DNA from: Enterobacter soli ATCC BAA-2102
GTDB taxonomy: Bacteria; Pseudomonadota; Gammaproteobacteria; Enterobacterales; Enterobacteriaceae
DNA: 64,000 nt
Assembly (NCBI RefSeq): GCF_001654845.1
Contig: NZ_LXES01000046.1
Coordinates: 1-64,000, forward strand
Direction of reading: 5' to 3'
Below are positions 16,926 to 25,878 of this stretch, one piece after another. Within the stretch, counting starts at the first letter, position 1, and every line of letters starts with the position of its first letter. The position numbers were made by a program, and so were the translations under genes. The notes beneath the pieces were generated by a model. It had not been told where the DNA came from and did no database searches. It saw nothing but the letters and a program-made list of their open reading frames with translations.

Positions 16926-17810
16926 ATGGACAGAAAAAGAGCAACGCTCATTGGGCTGGCGGCAATCCTGTTATGGAGCACGATGGTCGGGCTTATTCGC
17001 AGTGTCAGTGAAGGGCTGGGGCCGGTGGGCGGCGCGGCGATGATTTATACCATCAGCGGATTACTGTGTCTGGTGACGGTGGGTTTTCCTGATATTAGAC
17101 GTTTCTCAACCCGATACCTTATTGCAGGCAGTGTTCTGTTTGTCAGTTATGAAATTTGCCTGGCGTTGTCTTTAGGTTATGCGGCAACACGGCCACAGGC
17201 GATTGAAGTCGGGATGGTCAATTATCTCTGGCCCAGCCTGACCATTGTGTTTGCGATTTTGTTTAATGGTCAAAAAACAAACCTGTGGGTGATCCCGGGA
17301 TTAGCTATCTCGCTGCTGGGTGTGTGTTGGGTATTAGGAGGCGAACAGGGCCTGCATATTGATGAAATCATCAGCAATATTGTCTCCAGCCCGCTGAGCT
17401 ATGCGCTGGCCTTTGCCGGGGCATTTATCTGGGCTGCCTACTGCACTGTCACCAGTAAATTTGCCAAAGGGCAAAATGGCATCACCCTCTTCGTATTGCT
17501 CACTGCCCTGAGCCTGTGGGTGAAATATGCCCTGAGTAGCCAGCCGGAAATGGTGTTCAGCGTTCCGGTGGTGGTGAAGCTATTAATGTGTGGCGTTGCG
17601 CTTGGGTTTGGCTATGCTTCGTGGAATATCGGCATTTTGCACGGCAATGTCACGGTGCTTGCTGCGGTATCCTATTTTACCCCTGTGTTATCGGCCGCAC
17701 TGGCAGCAACACTGCTCAACGCTCCGCTCTCTTTCGCCTTCTGGCAAGGCGCGTTGATGGTCTGTGCCGGTTCATTGCTGTGCTGGTATGCCACACGAAA
17801 TAAAGCCTGA
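16926..17810 (+). CDS. yddG: Aromatic amino acid exporter YddG (DMT superfamily)
   Basis: A 294-residue inner-membrane exporter with ten predicted helices and two EamA repeats. It matches E. coli YddG closely, for example WSTMVGLIR, SYEICLALSLGYAATRPQAIEVGMVNYLWPSL and SPLSYALAFAGAFIWAAYCTVT. The family exports aromatic amino acids, and in Salmonella it also helps methyl viologen efflux together with the porin OmpD and SmvA. Here all three are in one window: yddG and ompD are adjacent and smvA lies about 11 kb further on. It is divergent from fdnG, as in E. coli. Confidence 0.93.
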   Translation: MDRKRATLIGLAAILLWSTMVGLIRSVSEGLGPVGGAAMIYTISGLLCLVTVGFPDIRRFSTRYLIAGSVLFVSYEICLALSLGYAATRPQAIEVGMVNYLWPSLTIVFAILFNGQKTNLWVIPGLAISLLGVCWVLGGEQGLHIDEIISNIVSSPLSYALAFAGAFIWAAYCTVTSKFAKGQNGITLFVLLTALSLWVKYALSSQPEMVFSVPVVVKLLMCGVALGFGYASWNIGILHGNVTVLAAVSYFTPVLSAALAATLLNAPLSFAFWQGALMVCAGSLLCWYATRNKA

Positions 17811-18436
17811 CAGCGTTCTGCCGGGCAATCTCTCAGCCCGGCGTAAATCCTGTAAAAATAAAACGTGATCGCGCCTCAAAATATTTACACGACGCATAGT
17901 TAATAGGTTTAAATTTTGTTTATATTTATCTCCCTTCGTAAATTCCTCTTCACGTTTTATTGACATTAATTGACAACGTCACGTAACTAATTCCCTGCAA
18001 ATATTCACCTTGTATATAGCACTTATTGCAATAGTTTATTTCTGGATGTTTCATCAATTATCGCATAACAATTACGCAACAAACCTCATAACCCACTGTT
18101 TTAACGCCAACAACTATACATCATCTCAAATATTCTCCGAGTGACTACCAGTAATTACCTCGAAAAATAGGAACTCAATAAAACTATACCCATGGCAATT
18201 ATTCGCGGCTGAAAATAGTGCTTTTCTGTGTATTAATTAGTCAAAACACTCCGAATATTGGCAATTTTTCAGATCAGGATCACACTAATTGAAATTATCG
18301 CTAATAATTTGAAACTTATTATTGAAACGAAGCTACAAGATTTTTAAAAATAACATGCCATTGACGAACAGCCTCGTTTAGAAATCGTTCAATTTGGCTC
18401 AGGAATACCTAAAGAAAATTATAAGGATTATTTAAG
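17811..18436. other. Gene-free, AT-rich region upstream of ompD
   Basis: 626 bp with no convincing reading frame. It opens with a GCCGGGC/GCCCGGC hairpin (17820-17842) just after the yddG stop, which may end that transcript although no T-run follows. The rest is AT-rich, as expected for the long control region of a general porin. I could not fix a promoter or a small RNA gene by eye. Confidence 0.6.
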
Positions 18437-19510
18437 ATGAAACTTAAATTAGTTGCAGTGGCAGTGACTTCCATGTTGGCGGCGGGTGTTGTAAACGCGG
18501 CTGAAGTTTATAACAAAGACGGTAACAAGCTGGATCTGTACGGTAAAGTAACAGGTCTGCACTATTTCTCTGATGATTCCGGCAACGACGGTGACAAAAC
18601 CTACGTTCGTCTGGGCTTCAAAGGTGAAACTCAGATCAACGACCAGATGAGCGGTTACGGCCAGTGGGAATATGAGTTCAAGGGCAACCGCTCTGAATCA
18701 GAAGGCTCTGACGGCAACAAAACCCGTCTGGCATTCGCAGGTCTGAAATTCAACGAATTCGGTTCTTTCGACTACGGTCGTAACTACGGTGTTGCTTACG
18801 ACATCGGCGCATGGACTGACGTTCTGCCAGAATTCGGTGGTGATACCTGGACCCAGACTGATGGCTTTATGACTGGCCGTACTACTGGCGTTGCAACCTA
18901 CCGTAACACCGACTTCTTCGGTCTGGTTGACGGTCTGAACTTCGCTGCTCAGTACCAGGGTAAAAACGACGACCGTGACATCACCGAAGCGAACGGTGAC
19001 GGCTGGGGTCTGTCTTCTACCTACGAAATGAACGGTTTCGGCGTGGGTGCGACCTATGCGAAATCTGACCGTACTGACCTGCAAGTTCGTTCTGCAAGCA
19101 ACCTGAATGCTGGCGGCGAGAACGCAGAAGTTTGGGCTGCTGGCCTGAAATACGATGCGAACAACATCTACCTGGCAACCACCTACTCCGAAACTCGCAA
19201 CATGACCAACTTCGGTGACGGTTATATCGCGAACAAAGCACAGAACTTCGAAGTTGTTGCTCAGTACCAGTTCGATTTCGGTCTGCGTCCATCCATCGCT
19301 TACCTGAAATCCAAAGGTAAAGACATCGGTTCTTACGGCGACCAGGATCTGGTTGAATACGTAGACCTGGGTGCGACCTACTACTTCAACAAAAACATGT
19401 CTACCTATGTTGATTACAAAATCAACCTGGTTGACGACAACAGCTTCACCAAAGCTGCTGGTGTTTCTACCGACAACATCGTTGCACTGGGTCTGACCTA
19501 CCAGTTCTAA
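18437..19510 (+). CDS. ompD: Outer-membrane general porin OmpD/NmpC type
   Basis: A 357-residue trimeric diffusion porin. Residues 1-21 are a signal peptide (MKLKLVAVAVTSMLAAGVVNA) and the mature chain begins AEVYNKDGNKLDLYGK. Sixteen beta strands end in the C-terminal phenylalanine of VALGLTYQF. The constriction-loop sequence FGGDTWTQTDGFMTGRTTGVATYRNTDFFG is the OmpD/NmpC variant, and the location beside yddG is that of Salmonella ompD. AAGGA stands 10 nt before the ATG. It is strongly codon-biased, as expected for an abundant protein, and ends at a strong terminator. Confidence 0.9.
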   Translation: MKLKLVAVAVTSMLAAGVVNAAEVYNKDGNKLDLYGKVTGLHYFSDDSGNDGDKTYVRLGFKGETQINDQMSGYGQWEYEFKGNRSESEGSDGNKTRLAFAGLKFNEFGSFDYGRNYGVAYDIGAWTDVLPEFGGDTWTQTDGFMTGRTTGVATYRNTDFFGLVDGLNFAAQYQGKNDDRDITEANGDGWGLSSTYEMNGFGVGATYAKSDRTDLQVRSASNLNAGGENAEVWAAGLKYDANNIYLATTYSETRNMTNFGDGYIANKAQNFEVVAQYQFDFGLRPSIAYLKSKGKDIGSYGDQDLVEYVDLGATYYFNKNMSTYVDYKINLVDDNSFTKAAGVSTDNIVALGLTYQF

Positions 19511-19529
19511 GATTTGTCAGTATAAAAAG

Positions 19530-19555
19530 GCCAGCCCTCGTGGCTGGCTTTTTTT
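19530..19555 (+). terminator. Rho-independent terminator of ompD
   Basis: GCCAGCC (19530-19536) pairs with GGCTGGC (19542-19548) over a 5-nt loop and runs into seven T residues. Confidence 0.92.
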
Positions 19556-19589
19556 ATCCGGTTTTACTGGCGTGATAAAGGAGTACGCC

Positions 19590-20030
19590 ATGCACATATT
19601 CAAAGGACGCTGTTTATGTGGGATGAGCCAGTTCAGTGTGAGTCTCACCAATTTCGACGTGTATGCCTGCCATTGTACGTTGTGCCAGAAATGGTCCGGC
19701 GGTATCGCCATGTATCTGGAAGCGCAAGGCCATCCTCTGGTCGAGGACGATTCCATCGCCCCTTCTCATTTTTCGTCCTCTCCACGTGGCGAACGCTGGT
19801 TCTGCCCGGGCTGCGGCTGCCCACTGTGGTTTGAATTAACCTCATCCGCACGCTACTTCATTCCCTGGACACTGCTGGAGATGAGCGAAGATGAACGTCG
19901 CCGCCTGGTGCTGGCTGCCGAAATTTATACCGAAACCCAGCCCGCGTTCTGGGGATTAACCGGGCAATACGCGCGCTTTAGCGGGGCGGAAATTGAAGCG
20001 CAGGATAAAAGCTGTCTGCTTACGCTGTAG
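19590..20030 (+). CDS. GFA-family (glutathione-dependent formaldehyde-activating enzyme-like) zinc protein
   Basis: A 146-residue cytoplasmic protein of the Gfa/CENP-V fold. The zinc ligands are visible as CLCG near 11-14, HCTLCQKW near 33-40 and CPGCGCPLWF near 77-86. AAAGGAG precedes ATG 19590; an in-frame ATG at 19572 has no such site. Most family members have no proven activity, so formaldehyde chemistry should not be assumed. Its 3' end overlaps the convergent LysR gene by 11 bp. Confidence 0.85.
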   Translation: MHIFKGRCLCGMSQFSVSLTNFDVYACHCTLCQKWSGGIAMYLEAQGHPLVEDDSIAPSHFSSSPRGERWFCPGCGCPLWFELTSSARYFIPWTLLEMSEDERRRLVLAAEIYTETQPAFWGLTGQYARFSGAEIEAQDKSCLLTL

Positions 20031-20964
20031 CCTGTTCACTGCCCGCCGCACGGCGTAGCCAGTTTTGCAGGAGCTTACCGTCCTCGGTCATTTCTGTATC
20101 TGAGCGTACGCACAGGTAATAGTCGCGACCGTCATCGATAGGCAAATCGAAAACTTTCACCAGTTCCCCACTTTCAAGATACGGCGCGATAAGCGGTTCG
20201 CGCATCAGCGCACAGCCAAGCCCGGCCTGAACACCCGCCAGCGTCAGCAGGCCATCTTCAAACATCGGGCCGCTTCGTCGTGGCGGGCGCTTTACCCCCT
20301 GTAACATAAACCACTGCTGCCAGGTACTGCGCTCCTCATCATGCAATAACGGCATTTGCAACAGTTGTTCCGGCGTGTCGATGTGCCCGTGAATACGTAA
20401 AAAAGCCCGGCTGCACACCGGTACCATCTGCCCGGAAATCAGTTTTTCACTCTGGTAACCCGCCCACTGCCCATTCCCAAAACGAATCGACATATCCGAG
20501 GCATCGCTCAGGTAGTTGCGGTGGTTGGCATACACCACGTTAATTTCAGTCTGCGGGTTCGCGCGCATAAAGGCAGGCAAGCGCGGGATAAACCAGCCCA
20601 TGCCAAACAGCGGGATCAGGCTGATGGTGACCTGCCGCGTCTGCGACTGTTCCACCAGATGTTCCGTGGCCTGGCGCAGCACGTTAAACGCGGCCCGGAT
20701 CGAGCGGTAATAATCGCGCCCTTGCTGGCTCAGCACCAGCCTGCGCCCCTGACGCTCCGTAAGCGGCATTTGCAAATACCCTTCCAGCACCCTGAGTTGA
20801 TGACTCACGGCGGATGGTGAAATCGCCAGCTCCTGCGCGGCCTGCGTCACGCTGCCGAGCCTGGCAATAGCTTCAAACGCGCGCACGGCCCGCAGGGGGG
20901 GATCGTTAGCAAGACGAGTATCGGCAAAGACAGACTGGCCTGCCGATTGTTCTGTTTTATTCAT
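20020..20964 (-). CDS. LysR-family transcriptional regulator, GcvA-like
   Basis: A 314-residue LysR-type regulator. The winged helix-turn-helix lies at about residues 25-85 (FEAIARLGSVTQAAQELAISPSAVSHQLRVLE), followed by the two-lobed effector domain. The sequence is of the GcvA/AmpR-like branch. It is divergent from the branched-chain-type ABC and aminothiazoline hydrolase operon, so it is the likely activator of that operon, with the imported compound or a product as coinducer. Two inverted repeats lie in the shared region. Confidence 0.88.
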   Translation of the reverse strand: MNKTEQSAGQSVFADTRLANDPPLRAVRAFEAIARLGSVTQAAQELAISPSAVSHQLRVLEGYLQMPLTERQGRRLVLSQQGRDYYRSIRAAFNVLRQATEHLVEQSQTRQVTISLIPLFGMGWFIPRLPAFMRANPQTEINVVYANHRNYLSDASDMSIRFGNGQWAGYQSEKLISGQMVPVCSRAFLRIHGHIDTPEQLLQMPLLHDEERSTWQQWFMLQGVKRPPRRSGPMFEDGLLTLAGVQAGLGCALMREPLIAPYLESGELVKVFDLPIDDGRDYYLCVRSDTEMTEDGKLLQNWLRRAAGSEQATA

Positions 20965-20985
20965 ATGTTGATTTCTTTAGACCGT

Positions 20986-21001
20986 TCACCCGATCGGGTG
21001 A
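20986..21001. promoter_or_regulatory. 16-bp perfect palindrome in front of the LysR gene
   Basis: TCACCCGATCGGGTGA is a perfect palindrome beginning 22 bp before the LysR start codon. It is a candidate autoregulatory operator or a site for another dimeric regulator. Confidence 0.5.
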
Positions 21002-21028
21002 CTTTGTTAATCTTATATAAATCATAAA

Positions 21029-21050
21029 GATAAAACGATACCGGTTTATC
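21029..21050. promoter_or_regulatory. Candidate LysR-type binding site
   Basis: GATAAA (21029-21034) and TTTATC (21045-21050) form an inverted repeat with a 10-bp spacer between the LysR gene and the ABC operon. Spacing and AT-rich arms suit a LysR-type site; no experimental support. Confidence 0.4.
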
Positions 21051-21096
21051 ATAAGAAATAATATATGTGTATTTTACAATTTAATTCAATTATTAG

Positions 21097-22086
21097 ATGG
21101 TAGCCGCTGAAAGAGCAATTTGTCGGGTACGAACGTTGGATACACTCATACAACAACTGATCAACGGTGTGATGCTGGGAAGCATCTACGCGCTGATCGC
21201 GCTGGGCTATACGATGGTGTATGGCATCTTGCGCATTATTAACTTTGCCCACGGCGATATTCTGATGGTCGGTGCGCTCACCACGCTTTCTGCCATTAAC
21301 GTCCTGAATAACACCTTCCCGCATATGCCGCTGTTGCTTCAGTTGGGCTGTGCGCTGCTGATCGCGATGGCTGTCTGCGCCCTGCTGGCAATGGCAGTTG
21401 AACGCTTTGCCTACCGCCGCCTGCGCAACGCACCGCGTCTTGCACCGCTGATCTCCGGGATTGGCGTTTCGGTATTGCTGCAAACCGTGGCGATGATCGT
21501 CTGGACGCGCAATCCGCTGATGTTCCCGCAGATCCTGCCGATGGACCCGATTGCCGTCACCGCAGGCAGCGAAGCCCATCCTCCAGCCATTGTCACCGTA
21601 ACCGGTATTGTGACCGTGGTGCTGGCGCTGGTCGTCATGACTGCACTGTGGTTGCTGGTTGAATACACCCGTCTTGGACGCGGGATGCGTGCGGTTGCCG
21701 AAAATCCCCGCGTCGCCACGCTGATGGGCGTTAACCCTAACGCGATTATCACTCTGACCTTCGCCATTGGCGGCGTGTTTGCCGCACTGGCGGGCGTGAT
21801 GATGGCCAGCAACTATGGCAATGCCAGTTTCTCGATGGGCTTTTTACCGGGGATCAAAGCTTTCACGGCCGCCGTGCTGGGCGGTATCGGCAATATCCGT
21901 GGCGCGATGGTCGGCGGGATTTTACTCGGCATCATCGAAGCGCTGGGCGCAGGCTATCTCGGTGAACTCACCAACGGCGTTTTCGGCAGTAACTACCAGG
22001 ACGTATTTGCGTTCATGGTGCTGATCCTGGTGCTGGTCTTCCGTCCGGCTGGCCTGCTCGGCGAACGTGTGGCGCACAGGGCATAA
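21097..22086 (+). CDS. Branched-chain amino acid-type ABC permease, LivH-like
   Basis: An inner-membrane permease of 329 residues if it begins at ATG 21097. No ribosome-binding site stands before that codon. A TTG at 21136 (316 residues) gives an N-terminus DTLIQQLINGVMLGSIYALIALGYTMVYG that aligns with LivH, so the start is open. About eight helices are predicted, with RINFAHG-like IINFAHGDILMVG near 45 and the EAA-type loop GRGMRAVAENPRVATLMGVN in the second half. It is the first gene of an operon running to 27584. Confidence 0.85.
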   Translation: MVAAERAICRVRTLDTLIQQLINGVMLGSIYALIALGYTMVYGILRIINFAHGDILMVGALTTLSAINVLNNTFPHMPLLLQLGCALLIAMAVCALLAMAVERFAYRRLRNAPRLAPLISGIGVSVLLQTVAMIVWTRNPLMFPQILPMDPIAVTAGSEAHPPAIVTVTGIVTVVLALVVMTALWLLVEYTRLGRGMRAVAENPRVATLMGVNPNAIITLTFAIGGVFAALAGVMMASNYGNASFSMGFLPGIKAFTAAVLGGIGNIRGAMVGGILLGIIEALGAGYLGELTNGVFGSNYQDVFAFMVLILVLVFRPAGLLGERVAHRA

Positions 22087-22094
22087 GGAACACT

Positions 22095-23201
22095 ATGACA
22101 ACCGTACAATTACAGACTCCTGTCGCAACCCGCAAATTCTGGTCAGGAATGACCTTGTTTTGCCTCGCCCTGTTGCTTGCCCCAATTGTTGCCAGCCAGC
22201 TTGGCGGTAACTACTGGGTGCGGGTGATCGACTTTGCTCTGCTCTACATCATGCTGGCGCTGGGGCTGAACATCGTAGTCGGCTACACCGGGCTACTGGA
22301 TATGGGCTTTATCGCCTTTTACGCGGTGGGGGCGTATCTGGCCGCCCTGCTGGCCTCACCGCATCTGCTTGAGGTTTTCCCAATCCTCGCCGTCTGGTTC
22401 CCGGACGGACTGCACACGTCGTATCTGCTGATTATTCCGCTCGCCGCCCTCGTTGCTGCGGTGTGTGGCATTGTACTTGGCGCACCGACGCTGAAGCTGC
22501 GCGGGGATTATCTGGCGATCGTGACGCTGGGCTTTGGCGAGATTATCCGCATCCTGATGCGTAACCTCGACCGCCCGGTCAATATTACCAACGGCGCGAA
22601 AGGCATTACCGGTGTGGATACGCTGAACCTGTTCGGCCTGAAGTTCAGCGGCGTGTATCACTGGTTTGGCGTTAAGGTGCCTGCACTGTGGTTGTGGTAC
22701 TACCTGCTGATGCTGGTGATTGTGGCGATCATTTTCGTTTGCCTGCGCCTGCAACACTCCCGCATTGGCCGCGCCTGGCACGCCATCCGTGAAGATGAAG
22801 ACGTGGCCCGCGCGATGGGGATCAACGTGCGCAACTATAAGCTGCTGGCCTTTGCCATGGGGGCTTCTTTTGGCGGCGTGGCGGGCGCGCTGTTTGGCGC
22901 ATTCCAGGGCTTTGTCTCGCCGGAATCCTTTACCTTGCAGGAGTCTATTGCCGTACTGGCAATGGTGGTGCTGGGCGGTATGGGACACATCCCCGGCGTT
23001 ATCCTCGGTGCGGTGCTGCTGACCGCCCTGCCGGAACTGCTGCGCAGCCAGGCGGCCCCTGTACAGCAGGCGCTGTTCGGCACGGTGCTGATTGACCCGG
23101 AAATTCTCCGTCAGCTGTTTTACGGCCTGGCGCTGGTGCTGGTGATGCTCCTTCGTCCGTCCGGGATCTGGCCGGTACGCCACAAGGAGGTAAAAGCATG
23201 A
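22095..23201 (+). CDS. Branched-chain amino acid-type ABC permease, LivM-like
   Basis: A 368-residue inner-membrane permease with about ten helices, including the LivM-typical LGLNIVVGYTGLLDMGFIAFYAVGAYLAALL near 56-86, DYLAIVTLGFGEIIRI near 138 and the EAA-type loop SRIGRAWHAIREDEDVARAMGIN. It starts 8 nt after the LivH-like stop with AAGGAACAC upstream and overlaps the next gene by ATGA. Confidence 0.88.
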   Translation: MTTVQLQTPVATRKFWSGMTLFCLALLLAPIVASQLGGNYWVRVIDFALLYIMLALGLNIVVGYTGLLDMGFIAFYAVGAYLAALLASPHLLEVFPILAVWFPDGLHTSYLLIIPLAALVAAVCGIVLGAPTLKLRGDYLAIVTLGFGEIIRILMRNLDRPVNITNGAKGITGVDTLNLFGLKFSGVYHWFGVKVPALWLWYYLLMLVIVAIIFVCLRLQHSRIGRAWHAIREDEDVARAMGINVRNYKLLAFAMGASFGGVAGALFGAFQGFVSPESFTLQESIAVLAMVVLGGMGHIPGVILGAVLLTALPELLRSQAAPVQQALFGTVLIDPEILRQLFYGLALVLVMLLRPSGIWPVRHKEVKA

Positions 23202-23965
23202 GTCTGCTCACCGTTCGCAACATGTCCAAACGCTTCGTCGGCCTGACCGCCGTGGACGATGTTTCACTCTCAATCAACAAGGGTGAGATTTACGGTCTGA
23301 TTGGCCCTAACGGTGCGGGAAAAACCACCTGCTTTAACCTGATAACCGGCTTATACCCGGCCGACAGCGGCGAATTCCTGATTGCCGACAAACCCTATTT
23401 CCCGAAGCAGATCGAGAAAGTGACTGCCGCCGGGATCGCACGCACCTTCCAGAACGTGCGTCTGTTCAACCAGATGTCGGTGCTGGAAAACGTGATGGTT
23501 GGCCGCCATGTACGCACCCGCAACGGTCTGTGGGCTGCCCTGAGCCGCCACAAGCGCGCACGGGCAGAGGAAACCGACACCCGCGAGCAAGCCTGGCACT
23601 GGCTGGAATATACCGGCATTGCAAAATTTGCCCACTATCGCGCCTGCGACCTGGCTTACGGCCACCAACGTCGGCTGGAGATCGCCCGTGCGCTGGCCAC
23701 CGATCCGCTGCTGCTGGCGCTCGACGAACCGGCAGCCGGGATGAACGCGGCAGAGAAAGTGGCACTCGGCGAACTGCTTACCCGCATTCGTGACGACGGT
23801 AAAACCCTGTTGATGATCGAGCATGACGTCAAACTGGTGATGGGGATCTGCGACCGTCTGACGGTTCTTGATTATGGCAAAACGCTCGCCAGCGGCACGC
23901 CGGACAGCGTACGTCGCGACCCGGCCGTGATCGCCGCCTGGCTTGGAGGCAACGCGCATGTCTGA
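23198..23965 (+). CDS. Branched-chain amino acid-type ABC ATPase, LivG-like
   Basis: A 255-residue ATPase with Walker A GPNGAGKTT (34-42), the LivG-specific GIARTFQNVRLFNQMSVLENVMVG segment and Walker B LLLALDEPAAGMN. The signature loop reads LAYGHQRRLEIARAL, the LivG form of LSGGQ. It overlaps LivM and LivF at both ends. Confidence 0.9.
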   Translation: MSLLTVRNMSKRFVGLTAVDDVSLSINKGEIYGLIGPNGAGKTTCFNLITGLYPADSGEFLIADKPYFPKQIEKVTAAGIARTFQNVRLFNQMSVLENVMVGRHVRTRNGLWAALSRHKRARAEETDTREQAWHWLEYTGIAKFAHYRACDLAYGHQRRLEIARALATDPLLLALDEPAAGMNAAEKVALGELLTRIRDDGKTLLMIEHDVKLVMGICDRLTVLDYGKTLASGTPDSVRRDPAVIAAWLGGNAHV

Positions 23966-24677
23966 GTTATTAAAGGTTGAACGTCTTGACGTGCATTACG
24001 GCGGCATTCAGGCAGTACGCGATGTCTCCTTTACCCTGCACGAAGGCGAACAGGCCACGCTGATCGGCGCCAACGGCGCAGGGAAAAGCTCCACCGTACG
24101 CGCCATTACGGGGCTGGAAAATTTCACCGGCAGCATCACCTTCAGCGGCAAAGATGTGCGTAAACATAAGCCAGAGACCCTGCTGCGGGACGGGCTGGTG
24201 ATGGTTCCCGAAGGGCGCGGCATCTTCGCCCGCATGACGGTACTGGAAAACTTGCAGATGGGTGCCTGGCTAAGGCGTGACACTGTCACAGTTAAACATG
24301 AAATGAACGCGATATTTGAACGCTTCCCGCGCCTTGGCGAACGCCAGCACCAGCTGGCGGGGTTGCTTTCCGGCGGGGAACAACAGCTGCTGGCGCTTAA
24401 CCGCGCCCTGCTCAGCCGCCCGCGCCTGCTGATCCTCGATGAACCGTCGATGGGGCTGGCACCGAAAATGGTAGAGAACATTTTTGCCGTCATTTCCGGG
24501 CTGCGTGAACGCGGCGTGGCCCTGCTGCTCATTGAACAAAACGCGCGCCTGGCGCTGGAAGTGACCGACAACGCGTGGGTCATGGACAGCGGCAGCATCG
24601 TTCATCATGGCGCGTCGAAAGCCATGCTGGACGACGACCAGATTGCACAGATTTATTTGGGCGAAATGCCCGTTTAA
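23958..24677 (+). CDS. Branched-chain amino acid-type ABC ATPase, LivF-like
   Basis: A 239-residue ATPase with Walker A GANGAGKSS near 38-46, signature LSGGEQQLLALNRAL and Walker B LLILDEPSMGLAPK. It starts at ATG 23958, 8 nt inside the LivG gene; the upstream in-frame ATG at 23943 is rejected. It forms the ATPase dimer with the LivG-like subunit. Confidence 0.9.
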   Translation: MSELLKVERLDVHYGGIQAVRDVSFTLHEGEQATLIGANGAGKSSTVRAITGLENFTGSITFSGKDVRKHKPETLLRDGLVMVPEGRGIFARMTVLENLQMGAWLRRDTVTVKHEMNAIFERFPRLGERQHQLAGLLSGGEQQLLALNRALLSRPRLLILDEPSMGLAPKMVENIFAVISGLRERGVALLLIEQNARLALEVTDNAWVMDSGSIVHHGASKAMLDDDQIAQIYLGEMPV

Positions 24678-24703
24678 CACACCAACCAACATCAGGGAAA
24701 ACA

Positions 24704-25861
24704 ATGAAAACAGTAAAAATCAGTGCGCTCAGCGCCGCCATTCTGCTCAGTGGTTTTGCCTCAACGGGAGCATGGGCAGCGGATAGCGAAACCGTTGTTA
24801 TTGGCCTGGCTGGCCCGTTAACCGGTCCGTCTGCCCGTATCGGTAAGGATCTGGAAAACGGCGCACAACTGGCTATCGACGATATCAACAAACAGCATCC
24901 GACCATCGGCGGCAAAGCTGTCACTTTCAAACTGCAATCCGAAGACGATCAGTCTGACCCACGTACCGCCGTAGCGGTCGCGCAGCGTCTGGTCGACAGC
25001 GGCGTGGCAGGTGTGGTGGGCCACTGGAACACCGGCACCAGTATTCCGGCCGCGCGCGTATATCACGATGCCGGTATCGCGCAAGTTGCCCCTGTTGCCA
25101 CCGGTCACGCCTATACCAAACAGGGCTTCGACACCAGTTTCCGCGTGATGGGCCATGACGATGACGGCGGCCAGTTTGCCGGGCAGTACGCGGTAAACAC
25201 CCTGAAGGCGAAACGCATTGCGGTGATCGACGACCGTACCGCGTTTGGTCAGGGTCTGGCCGACGAGTTCATTAAATCGCTGGAAGCCCAGGGCGTGAAG
25301 ATTGTTGACCGCCAGTACGTTGATGACAAAACCGTGGATTTCAGCGCCGTCCTGACCGCGATCCGCAGTAAAAACGCTGACCTGATCTTCTTCGGCGGCG
25401 TGGACAGCCAGGCCGCACCGCTGGCGCGACGTATCAAACAGCTCGGCATGAATGCCACCCTGATGGGCGCTGGCGGATTCGTCAGCCAGACCTTCCTGCA
25501 ACTGGCACAGAAAGAAGGCGAAGGCGTTGTGGCGCTGGAGCCAGGTCTGCCGGTTGATCAGATGCCGGGCGGTAAAGCGTTCGAGCAGGCATATCAGTCC
25601 CGTTACCACACCCACATCGAGCTGCACGCGCCGTTCGCCTATGACGCTACCCGAGTGCTGGTTGCCGCGATGGAAAAAGCCAACTCCGTTGACCCGTCTG
25701 AATACCTGCCCGCCCTTCGTGCCATTAACTACTCTGGCGTCACCGGACAGATTGCGTTTGATAACGAAGGTAACCTGAAAGCGCCGTCCTTCACCGTTTA
25801 CAAAGTGGTGGATGGCAAATGGCAGCCGCAGACCGTACTGGGCGGCACCAAAGCGAAGTAA
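24704..25861 (+). CDS. Periplasmic binding protein of the LivJ/LivK type
   Basis: A 385-residue exported type I binding protein. Residues 1-25 are a signal peptide ending GAWA, and the mature chain begins ADSETVVIGLAGPLTGPSARIGKDLENGAQLAI, the leucine-binding-protein opening. AGGGAAAAC precedes ATG 24704; the 43-residue in-frame extension is rejected. Because it is followed in the operon by an aminothiazoline hydrolase and an N-carbamoyl amidohydrolase, I predict a small cyclic or ureido amino acid as ligand rather than leucine. Confidence 0.87.
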   Translation: MKTVKISALSAAILLSGFASTGAWAADSETVVIGLAGPLTGPSARIGKDLENGAQLAIDDINKQHPTIGGKAVTFKLQSEDDQSDPRTAVAVAQRLVDSGVAGVVGHWNTGTSIPAARVYHDAGIAQVAPVATGHAYTKQGFDTSFRVMGHDDDGGQFAGQYAVNTLKAKRIAVIDDRTAFGQGLADEFIKSLEAQGVKIVDRQYVDDKTVDFSAVLTAIRSKNADLIFFGGVDSQAAPLARRIKQLGMNATLMGAGGFVSQTFLQLAQKEGEGVVALEPGLPVDQMPGGKAFEQAYQSRYHTHIELHAPFAYDATRVLVAAMEKANSVDPSEYLPALRAINYSGVTGQIAFDNEGNLKAPSFTVYKVVDGKWQPQTVLGGTKAK

Positions 25862-25878
25862 CGCAGTGAGGCAATGTG

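Noticed and set aside
18437..19510. Porin considered as OmpC.
   Set aside because: The constriction-loop sequence and the yddG neighbour fit OmpD/NmpC better; OmpC lies elsewhere in enterobacteria.
22356..23183. Long minus-strand open frame opposite the LivM-like gene.
   Set aside because: It is the antisense shadow of a GC-rich gene with clear family identity; its translation is rich in His and Gln and has no recognisable domain. The same holds for 34337-35422, 15349-16299, 24818-25627, 38511-39764 and others.
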